DNA of 64,000 nucleotides from Aurantiacibacter suaedae (GTDB lineage Bacteria > Pseudomonadota > Alphaproteobacteria > Sphingomonadales > Sphingomonadaceae), in NCBI RefSeq assembly GCF_005434915.1, contig NZ_SKCG01000003.1, positions 434,001 through 498,000 of the forward strand. The letters run 5' to 3'. Below are positions 57,696 through 64,000 of this stretch, in pieces. Every line of letters begins with the position of its first letter. Position 1 is the stretch's first letter. Position numbers and translations under genes: made by a program. Under the pieces are notes generated by a model. The model was not told the DNA's origin. It saw nothing but the letters and a program-made list of their open reading frames with translations, and searched no databases.

Positions 57696-60656
57696 TCAGA
57701 ACCGCGCGCGGGCGCCGAAAGTGAAATAGCGCCCAATGGTGTCGAAATAGACCGGGTTGGTGGGGAACTGGAATTCGGGCACGATCGGCGGATCCTGGTC
57801 GAGCAGGTTGTTGATCCGGGCGAACAGTTGCAGCCCGTCGCCGTTGTCCCAGTTGGGGCCGACATTGAAGGTGCCGAACAGATTCAGGTAGAACCGACTG
57901 GGCACCGAGTTATCGGAAATGCTGTTGGGCTGGGTCGGATCGTAGCCGTCCTGGCCGGGGCCGGTATAAAGCGCGTTGAGCACCCCGCTGCCGATGTAGC
58001 GGCCCTGCAAGGTCGCCGTGAAGCGCGGGTTCACCAGCGTGACGAAGGTGTTAGCGCTCCAGTCAGCCGCCGAAGTGCCGGCCGATCCGCCGGTCTGTCC
58101 GGCACCGTCGATAAGCTGTCCGAACGATAGCGTGGAAAGCTCGGTCACATGGGTGGCGAGCGCGCGCAGGATCAGGTCGTTGCCGCCGCCCACCGAGGTG
58201 CGGTATTCGGCTTCGAAGTCGAACCCGGTCGTGCGCAGCTCTTCGAGGTTGAGCGAGACGTTGCGGATCTCGGTCAGGGCATCGCCGGTGGTGATCGTGC
58301 CATCGTTGATCAGCGCGCAGGCCGCCTCGCGCCCGCCGAAGCATTCGTTGACGATATTCTGCGCCCCGCCGGGCGGGCTGGAGATATAGTCCATCACCGA
58401 GATGTCGAAATAGTCGACCGAGAGCCGCAGCCCTTCAAGTGCCCCGCCGGGGCTGAGGATCGCGCCCGCTCCCCATGTGTCGGCCTTTTCCGGGCGCAGG
58501 AAGGGGCTGCCACCGCTCAGCAGCGAGGGGTTGTTCCCGGCACCGCCCTGGAACGGGTTGGAAATCGTGCTGAAGGCAGAGGCGGAGGACAGGAACAGTT
58601 CGGCAAAGTTGGGTGCACGGATATCGCGCGAGCGGCTGAGGCGGAAGCGCAGCCAGTCGAACGGCTCCCAGTTGGCGCTGAGCTTCCAGGCCGTCGCATC
58701 GAACGAATTCGCAACATTGGTGCGCAGATAGCTGCCGAAGCCGGTTATCTTGTAATGCGTCTGTCTCAGCGCGGCGTTGAGGGTCAGCGCCTCGAACATC
58801 GGCTCGTCCGCCAGCAGCGGGACTTCGATTTCGCCAAAGCCTTCGATCACCTCGGTCTTGCCGTCGTAGTCGGCGCCGAAGTTCTGGAAATAGGCGTAGA
58901 GATTGGACAGGTCGTCATGCGCGACGTCGATTGTGTCGACCCGGTATTCCGCCCCGAAGGCGATGCCGACGCTGCCGCCCGGGGCTTCGAACAGGCTGCC
59001 GCTGATATTGGCCGCGACCACGTGCTGTTGCAGGCGGATGTCCTCGATCAGGTCGCCGTAGATGTAGTCCTTCGCCGCAGGTTCATAATTGTTCTCGCCG
59101 AACAGGTTGAGCGGCACGCACCCTTGTGCCGCCGCCCTCAGAGACGGGTCGTCGCTCAGCAGGGCGCGGCAGGTCGGCTGGCCGGTTGACGGATCGACCA
59201 CCGCGTCGGCCGCGAAATAGAAATAGGCGTTCGACTGCGCGATGGTGGCAGGATCGGTGACTGGGAACACCGCCGCGCCAACCACGAGGTTATCCTGCAC
59301 CACCTGAAGGCGGTCGGTCCGGCTGTATTGGTAGTAGCCGTTCCAGTTCCAGCCGCTGCCAAACTCGCCATCGAACCCGGTGGAAATGCGGTAGGTGTCT
59401 GCATCGGAAGTGCTGTATCCGCGCGCCAGATCGTTGAACAGGCGCGCCATGGTGAAAGCGGCGGCGGTGTTGGCGGGCCGGGTCAGCGAGGATGGGCCGG
59501 TTGGCTGCGCCGGATCGGCGAAGGTCTCGCGGATCGCGTCGGGGATGAAGGGGTTGTCGGCGAAGATCGGGATCGCGGTGTTGAAGAACGAGGTTTGCAA
59601 CAATTGCCCGTCGACATGGCCATAGGTGCCGTCGATGAAGGCGGTGAGCCCCTCGGCCAGTTCATAGTCGAAGTGGGCGTTGACCGAATAGCGCTCCACG
59701 GGAACCGTAATGTTGGCGTCGATGTAGGCGGGCACGATGTCGCCGCCGACCTGGAACAGCGCGAAACTGGGGCTTCCCACTTCGAATGGCTGCGGTTCGC
59801 CATTAGCGTCAAAGGTGATGCCGCCTGTGCCAAACAAGCCAGCATAAGGCCCGCGCGTCACCACGCCGCCGCTGTTGAAGTTCAGCCCGGCGTTGTCGTT
59901 GCTGCGCACATAGTTGGGCTGGCCGTTGCCAGCGGCATAGCCGAGGTTGGTGACGACCGCGCCGGGGGTACACCAGTCGCGCTCGAAGCAGTTGCCGATG
60001 CCTTCCTGCTTCGACCATTCGCCGCCGATCACGAAATGGCCACGATCGCCGACGCGGGTGCCGAAGGCAGCGGCCGCATGGTAGCGTTCGCCGTCGCCGC
60101 GCTCCGAGACACCGACATCGGCTTCAAGTTTGAGCCCTTCGAGATCTTCGTTGAGGATGACGTTGACTACGCCGGTGATCGCGTCCGAACCATAGGCCGC
60201 CGACGCCCCGCCCAAGACGATTTCGGTCCGCTCGATCAGGATCGACGGCACGAAATTCAAGTCGACTGATCCTTCGCGGGTGGTGGGGGCAAAGCGGCGG
60301 CCATTCACCAGCACGAGGTTGCGCGTGACGCCAAGCCCGCGCAGGTTCACGATCCGCGCGCCGACGTTAAAGCTGCCGAAGCCCTGTGTTTGCGGGCCGG
60401 TGGTGTCGCGGAACGAGGGCAGTTCGGTGATCGCTTCGGCAATGTTGGTGACGCCGCGCCGCTGGAGATCGTCCGCACCCAGCGTGGTGACGGGGGCGGG
60501 GCTGTCGAAGGTGCCGCGCGCGATGCGCGAGCCGGTGACGACAATGGTGCTGTCCTGCTCGAGGTCCTCATCCTGCGCGAGGGCTGGGGTGGCAACGCAG
60601 GCGGCGCAGGCCGCCATCAGCGCGGCACGGAATTCGAGTGCAGTTCGGCGTGTCAT
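57696..60656 (-). CDS. TonB-dependent receptor, second of the MarR region
   Basis: 986 aa. Signal peptide ends TPALAQ; TonB box STIVVTGSRIARGTFDSPAP and plug VNLRGLGVTRNLVLVNGRRF, TEIVLGGASAAYGSDAITGV. The same GSRI-box receptor class as 51979-55056 but clearly a separate paralogue. Barrel ends TIGRYFTFGARARF. Cysteine pairs occur in loops (NCFERDWC, CRALL..QGC, CFGGREAAC). GGGAGG six to eight bases before the ATG. Its promoter region (60657-60860) contains several palindromes. Confidence 0.95.
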   Translation of the reverse strand: MTRRTALEFRAALMAACAACVATPALAQDEDLEQDSTIVVTGSRIARGTFDSPAPVTTLGADDLQRRGVTNIAEAITELPSFRDTTGPQTQGFGSFNVGARIVNLRGLGVTRNLVLVNGRRFAPTTREGSVDLNFVPSILIERTEIVLGGASAAYGSDAITGVVNVILNEDLEGLKLEADVGVSERGDGERYHAAAAFGTRVGDRGHFVIGGEWSKQEGIGNCFERDWCTPGAVVTNLGYAAGNGQPNYVRSNDNAGLNFNSGGVVTRGPYAGLFGTGGITFDANGEPQPFEVGSPSFALFQVGGDIVPAYIDANITVPVERYSVNAHFDYELAEGLTAFIDGTYGHVDGQLLQTSFFNTAIPIFADNPFIPDAIRETFADPAQPTGPSSLTRPANTAAAFTMARLFNDLARGYSTSDADTYRISTGFDGEFGSGWNWNGYYQYSRTDRLQVVQDNLVVGAAVFPVTDPATIAQSNAYFYFAADAVVDPSTGQPTCRALLSDDPSLRAAAQGCVPLNLFGENNYEPAAKDYIYGDLIEDIRLQQHVVAANISGSLFEAPGGSVGIAFGAEYRVDTIDVAHDDLSNLYAYFQNFGADYDGKTEVIEGFGEIEVPLLADEPMFEALTLNAALRQTHYKITGFGSYLRTNVANSFDATAWKLSANWEPFDWLRFRLSRSRDIRAPNFAELFLSSASAFSTISNPFQGGAGNNPSLLSGGSPFLRPEKADTWGAGAILSPGGALEGLRLSVDYFDISVMDYISSPPGGAQNIVNECFGGREAACALINDGTITTGDALTEIRNVSLNLEELRTTGFDFEAEYRTSVGGGNDLILRALATHVTELSTLSFGQLIDGAGQTGGSAGTSAADWSANTFVTLVNPRFTATLQGRYIGSGVLNALYTGPGQDGYDPTQPNSISDNSVPSRFYLNLFGTFNVGPNWDNGDGLQLFARINNLLDQDPPIVPEFQFPTNPVYFDTIGRYFTFGARARF

Positions 60657-60807
60657 CGATGTTCCCTCCCAGACCGGCGCCGCATGGGCACGGGAAGGGC
60701 GTCGACACGCAGGCCACAGGCTTGCCGCCGCAGACCATGCGAGCCGATCTATCGGGCCTCAGGCCCGTCTCCCCGTCTTTTGACACATGCAAGCGTCATT
60801 TTTCTTA

Positions 60808-60821
60808 GGGACTTGAGTCCC
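60808..60821. promoter_or_regulatory. Palindrome near the TBDR promoter
   Basis: Perfect GGGACT-TG-AGTCCC. It embeds an ACTTGA half-site that recurs in the neighbouring repeat at 60836-60858, so the two may bind the same protein, for example the tandem-MarR regulator. Confidence 0.45.
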
Positions 60822-60835
60822 GCTGAAGTCATCCG

Positions 60836-60858
60836 ACTTGATTTAATCAATGTCAAGT
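60836..60858. promoter_or_regulatory. Inverted repeat with ACTTGA half-sites
   Basis: ACTTGA-(11)-TCAAGT, with an inner TTGATT-T-AATCAA palindrome. The ACTTGA half also occurs in 60808-60821. Operator-like, regulator unknown. Confidence 0.45.
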
Positions 60859-60933
60859 AGGGATCGCGTAGGCTGCCAAACAGCCAGATCACCGCCGATA
60901 TTTGTTAAACATATCGCACATTTCGGATATTAG

Positions 60934-60959
60934 TTCATCTAAATACAAATTTGGATGAA
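60934..60959. promoter_or_regulatory. Long AT-rich palindrome upstream of the secreted-protein pair
   Basis: Arms TTCATCTAAAT and ATTTGGATGAA (10 of 11 pairs) around a 4-base centre, 128-153 bases before the start at 61087. Sequence unlike the two repeats to its left. Likely an operator, regulator unknown. Confidence 0.5.
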
Positions 60960-61086
60960 GTTGTGGGATGCGTAACCAAGCGCTATCAGGCTTTGAGATT
61001 GACGAGATCAACCAGAAGCTCTAATCAAGGATGCGGAACGTGGCCTGCTTTGACGGGCGCGTCAGTTACGGGACGAGGATGAAGAG

Positions 61087-61857
61087 TTGCGCTTTATCAG
61101 AGCCTTGAACGTTGCGGCTTGGTTTGCGCTCACCTGCGCGAGCGGGGCCTTGGCGCAGGACGCGGCGGATCGGAGCCGCGAAGCAGCCTATGCCGCGATT
61201 GCCCGCCTGCCCGCGTTCGAAGGCGTGTGGCAGCCTGACTGGTCCGCCATCACGAAGCTGCGCGCCGCCGAGGGCAATGCTCCGCTGACCGAGAAGGCGC
61301 GCGCGGCGATCTCCGCCTACAATGCGGCCAAGGAAAACGGCGAAAACCTCCAGACCGAGGGGGCCAACTGCCGCCCCACCGGGATGCCGGGGGTCATGCG
61401 CTATCCGTATCCGATCGAGTTCATCTATTCGCCCGGCAAAGTGAACATCGTGATCGAGACGCACAGCCAGCTTCGCCAGATCTTCACCGATGGGCGTCCA
61501 CTGCCGCATGACCCCGACTTTCTATTCAACGGCAATTCGGTCGGCCATTGGGAGGGCGATGTGCTGGTGGTCGACACCATCGGCTTTTCGCCGCTGATCT
61601 CGCTAATGGCGGGACTGCACCCTACGCCGCAGACCCAGATGCGCGAGCGCATCTATCTCGAAAATCCGGAAAAGTTGGTGGTCGAAACCACGATCACCGA
61701 CCCCGCTCTGTTTACCGAGCCGTTCACCACCGTCGTCTCCTACCGGCTTGAGCGCGATTGGGACCTGCGCGAATATATTTGCCAGGAAAACAATCGCGAC
61801 GCGGCCGATGAATACGGGCGGCCCAGCATGAACCTCGGGTTCGACGAATTAGACTAA
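61087..61857 (+). CDS. Secreted protein of unknown function
   Basis: 256 aa with TTG start (GAGGATGAAGAG upstream; no in-frame ATG nearby). Signal peptide ends SGALAQ. Motifs include FEGVWQPDWSAITKL, CRPTGMPGVMRYPYPIEFIY and GHWEGDVLVVDTIGFSPL followed by QMRERIYLEN. I recall such MPG...E and HWEGDTLVVDT patterns from uncharacterised proteins found beside TBDRs and DUF6152 proteins in sphingomonads, but their role is unknown. It precedes the DUF6152-like gene by 21 bases, so they are co-transcribed. Confidence 0.83.
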   Translation: MRFIRALNVAAWFALTCASGALAQDAADRSREAAYAAIARLPAFEGVWQPDWSAITKLRAAEGNAPLTEKARAAISAYNAAKENGENLQTEGANCRPTGMPGVMRYPYPIEFIYSPGKVNIVIETHSQLRQIFTDGRPLPHDPDFLFNGNSVGHWEGDVLVVDTIGFSPLISLMAGLHPTPQTQMRERIYLENPEKLVVETTITDPALFTEPFTTVVSYRLERDWDLREYICQENNRDAADEYGRPSMNLGFDELD

Positions 61858-61878
61858 CGATCAGGTCCAGGAGCCATC

Positions 61879-62262
61879 ATGAAACTGCCAGCAATCGCAC
61901 TCGCTACCGCCGGAATTCTCACGCTCGGCGCGACCACCTCTTCGGCGCATCACTCCACCGCGATGTTCGAATGGGGCAGCGCGGTCCCGCTCAAGGGTGC
62001 AACCGTCACCCGCTGGGAGTGGACCAATCCGCACACCTTCCTTTACGTGACCGCGAAGGACTCCAGCGGGCAGACCAAGCGCTGGGCCTTCGAGGGGATG
62101 AGCCCGAACCATCTCAGCCGTGCAGGCTGGTCGCGCCGCACGCTCACGCCGGGCGACAAGGTCGACCTCACCTATTATCCGCTGCGCGATGGCCGCAATG
62201 GCGGCTTCAACGTGACCGTCACCTTTCCCGACGGGCGTACGATGAATCAGCTCGAATTCTAG
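61879..62262 (+). CDS. DUF6152-like periplasmic protein
   Basis: 127 aa. Signal peptide ends TSSAHH; the mature part begins HHSTAMFEWGSAVPLKGATV and has WEWTNPHTFLYVT and LTPGDKVDLTYYPLRDGRNG, the hallmarks of the DUF6152 family of small secreted beta-sheet proteins. Histidines at the mature N-terminus could bind a metal. Function unknown. Its stop codon overlaps that of the convergent patatin gene (shared CTAG). Confidence 0.85.
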   Translation: MKLPAIALATAGILTLGATTSSAHHSTAMFEWGSAVPLKGATVTRWEWTNPHTFLYVTAKDSSGQTKRWAFEGMSPNHLSRAGWSRRTLTPGDKVDLTYYPLRDGRNGGFNVTVTFPDGRTMNQLEF

Positions 62263-63476
62263 TCTGCGTCGGCCGCCTCGGCTCGGGCTTCAGGCTCTGG
62301 CGCGGTTGAGGGCGGGCGATCCTGCCAGGCGGCTTGGCTTCCGCGTTCGAGGCCGTACGCGTAAAGCTCGCGCATAAAATCCTGGTCGAACAGGTCGTGG
62401 TCGCCCACGTCGTAATCCTGGCCGATATAGGTCAGGCGATACGTCGCGCCCACCGTCTGGGCCCAGACATAGGCCGAGTCTACGCGGTCTTGCAGGCTGG
62501 CAAAGAGTATCACATCGATGGTGCGCGCGGCGAGATCGGGGAGCGAGCCGTTGATCATCTCGAATTCGCCGGCCATCTTGCCGTTCACCAGCAGGTAGAG
62601 TTCGGCTTGCGGCCCGGCCTTGCCAGTCTGCCCATCGGCAATCGAGGGGGTTGCGAGCACGGTGGCGATGGTGCCGCCATCAACGTGCAGTTCGCTGATC
62701 GCGCGGCCTTCGATCCGTGTCTCGATCAACACCGGAGGAAACGCCACCGGAACCGAACTGCTCGCGAGCATGATGCGGCGGAACAGGTCATAGCGATCGG
62801 GCGCCGCGCTGGCCGCGATTGCTCCCATGTCCCAGATGGCGTTACCGGGCCGGTCGAGGCTGACCGTCCCCACATACAATCGCCGCCCAAGGCGGTGCTG
62901 CAGGGCCACTGCGTCGATCACGGCATTGGTGGCGAACCGGGCGATCAGCTGTTCGAGCGGGCCGGTGGTCGCCGCGCTTGAGGAAAACGGGATCGCCAGC
63001 GCAAAGCGCGGTTGGTAAACATCGTCGGGCGTGATCTGGGTATAGGCGGCGGTCAGCTCGTCGTCATATTGGGGGCCGAGCAGCGCGAAGGGCGCGATCA
63101 GCGCTCCGGTGCTGACGCCGGTGACGAGGGAAAACTGCGGGCGCTCGCCCGACTGGCTCCAGCCGTTGAGAAAACCTGCGCCATAGGCTCCCTTATCCCC
63201 GCCTCCTGACAATGCCAGCAATCGCAGCGGCTCGCCCTTGGGCGGGGCGGGAATGGCCATCTGCTCGATCAGATCGGGCGCGTCGGCCCAATAGCGAACC
63301 CGCGGCATCTCGGGCAGCTGCGCGGCTTCCAGTTGCGCGGCGGTGAAAGGCTCTCGGTCAAGGCTGGCGCACCCGCCGAGCAGCAACAGGGGCATGATTA
63401 GAAGCAGGGCAATGCGCTGTCGCAGCCAGCTTCGCGAAGAGTATGCGACAATCATCGCGGTATTGCACCATGCCAT
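62259..63476 (-). CDS. Patatin-like phospholipase, lipoprotein
   Basis: 405 aa from ATG 63476 (GGAGA six bases upstream; a longer reading from 63548 starts in basic, unlikely sequence). Lipobox LLGGC (Cys36). Patatin catalytic elements: oxyanion loop LSGGGDKGAYGAGFLNGWS, nucleophile GVSTG (Ser122) and the dyad Asp266 in HVDGGT. It hydrolyses acyl esters of lipids, here at the envelope face. The C-terminal 20 residues are acidic and unstructured. Convergent with, and overlapping by 4 bases, the DUF6152-like gene. Confidence 0.93.
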   Translation of the reverse strand: MAWCNTAMIVAYSSRSWLRQRIALLLIMPLLLLGGCASLDREPFTAAQLEAAQLPEMPRVRYWADAPDLIEQMAIPAPPKGEPLRLLALSGGGDKGAYGAGFLNGWSQSGERPQFSLVTGVSTGALIAPFALLGPQYDDELTAAYTQITPDDVYQPRFALAIPFSSSAATTGPLEQLIARFATNAVIDAVALQHRLGRRLYVGTVSLDRPGNAIWDMGAIAASAAPDRYDLFRRIMLASSSVPVAFPPVLIETRIEGRAISELHVDGGTIATVLATPSIADGQTGKAGPQAELYLLVNGKMAGEFEMINGSLPDLAARTIDVILFASLQDRVDSAYVWAQTVGATYRLTYIGQDYDVGDHDLFDQDFMRELYAYGLERGSQAAWQDRPPSTAPEPEARAEAADAD

Positions 63477-63919
63477 TTCTGTCTCCGCTGTCGCCGAGGC
63501 CAGCGATAATGGCCTGGTGGCCTCTCTGCAACAGCCCGCGGGTTGCATAGCTGGCGATCTTGGCCGCGGAATGGGAATTGCATCTTGCGCTGAATAAAAC
63601 TAACGGGCGTTACGGTAAGCCGTTTTGTAACGATCGTTAGAAAGCGAGAGGTCTCGATAAAGAGCCTCCGTTTCGTGGAGAGGATACTGAAGCAGTGGGC
63701 TATTTTTCCCATCGCGACAGCCCGGGTTCTTTGTAAACTGACTCGGTTTGCGCAGTCTCGCAGGCCAGCGGATAGCGCTTGGCATAGCCTCGCGCGGTTG
63801 CCGGGCAGATACCTTTCTACCTCAATGATCATGGATATGGGCCGGTGGCGATACGCCATTTCATGGCCCGCTGAGAGTTCGGCCGCATCGCGACCGGATG
63901 GATGAAGGGAGAAATTAGC
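63477..63919. other. Divergent promoter region at the right end
   Basis: 443 bases with no recognisable gene; several open frames on both strands look non-coding. It holds the promoter of the patatin gene, a perfect palindrome at 63628-63639 and the leader of the last gene (AGGGAGAAA before ATG 63920). Confidence 0.45.
63628..63639. promoter_or_regulatory. Perfect 12-bp palindrome TAACGATCGTTA
   Basis: Fully self-complementary and located in the divergent region, about 280 bases before the last gene and 150 bases before the patatin gene. TetR- or MarR-type operators often look like this; no cognate regulator is visible. Confidence 0.35.
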
Positions 63920-64000
63920 ATGTTCAAATCTATGACGAGAATGAACGCCGCGTTGGCTGGCGCATCGGTACTGGCTCTGTGCGCCGCCGCGCCTGCACAG
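63920..64000 (+). CDS. Start of an exported protein, cut by the window edge
   Basis: 27 codons visible from ATG 63920 (AGGGAGAAA upstream). They form a signal peptide: basic start FKSMTRMNAALAG, hydrophobic core ASVLALCAA and an APAQ cleavage site. The mature protein is outside the window; given the surroundings another TBDR is possible but cannot be told. Confidence 0.7.
   Translation, partial: MFKSMTRMNAALAGASVLALCAAAPAQ

Larger units (their letters stand above)
60657..61086. other. Divergent regulatory region between TBDR and secreted proteins
   Basis: 430 bases with no gene. It becomes AT-rich to the right of 60780 and holds three separate inverted repeats (listed individually). It must contain the TBDR promoter (minus) and the promoter of the 61087 gene (plus). 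Confidence 0.6.

Noticed and set aside
63452-63859. Minus-strand frame of 135 codons upstream of the patatin gene
   Set aside because: Mostly Arg-rich, no family resemblance, and covers the probable divergent promoter.

Overview
The window is high-GC DNA with almost no spacer. It carries seven long TonB-dependent receptor (TBDR) genes, FecI/FecR pairs, a LacI-TBDR-carboxylesterase unit, NodT-type efflux and a DUF6152-type protein. Together these suggest an alphaproteobacterium of the order Sphingomonadales (Sphingomonadaceae or Erythrobacteraceae). This is an inference from gene content; there is no rRNA marker here, and I saw no tRNA, CRISPR array or intact insertion sequence.

Layout. 1-4747: a TBDR (cut by the left edge) divergent from a LacI regulator that is translationally coupled to a secreted carboxylesterase, with a double LacI-type palindrome in the divergent promoter. 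4984-6411: AMP nucleosidase. 6726-14258: a compact block with a MASE1/CHASE hybrid histidine kinase, a single-domain response regulator, a TPR plus beta-barrel outer-membrane protein, a membrane-anchored HEAT-repeat protein and a processive-type family 2 glycosyltransferase. This looks like a phosphorelay-controlled surface-glycan module. 14259-16792: an esterase relic, fumarase C and a flavodoxin-like reductase. 16978-21898: a TBDR, a NylB-like serine hydrolase and a LuxR-type regulator; the two structural genes share an identical 17-bp palindromic element at matching distances from their starts. 22079-25806: ABC-F ATPase, a small unknown protein and a diguanylate cyclase. 25933-30767: a TetR-controlled tripartite efflux operon (MFS, membrane fusion protein, NodT outer-membrane factor). 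30789-30938: relic of a TBDR N-terminus.

31102-35857: a TBDR flanked by two different glycerophosphodiester phosphodiesterases, a likely uptake and cleavage unit. 35963-47767: two consecutive FecI-FecR-TBDR(STN) signalling units followed by a large autotransporter; a conserved 26-bp element precedes the second fecR and the autotransporter. 47977-60656: a catabolic region with a MarR regulator, an IlvD/Edd-type Fe-S dehydratase, an FAD-dependent oxidoreductase, two large TBDRs, a TauD/TfdA-type dioxygenase and a tandem-MarR fusion regulator. Two matching palindromes link the dehydratase promoter to the divergent oxidoreductase/TBDR promoter. 61087-64000: two small secreted proteins of unknown function, a patatin-like lipoprotein, and the start of another exported protein cut by the right edge.

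Taken together the window reads as a chain of separately regulated outer-membrane uptake loci, each with its own regulator class (LacI, LuxR, FecI/FecR, MarR) and its own hydrolase or oxidoreductase. The least familiar assemblies are the phosphorelay/HEAT/glycosyltransferase block, the LuxR regulon with its shared palindromes, the FecI/FecR-autotransporter array and the MarR-linked dehydratase/dioxygenase region. Substrates of all the TBDRs are unknown from sequence alone.
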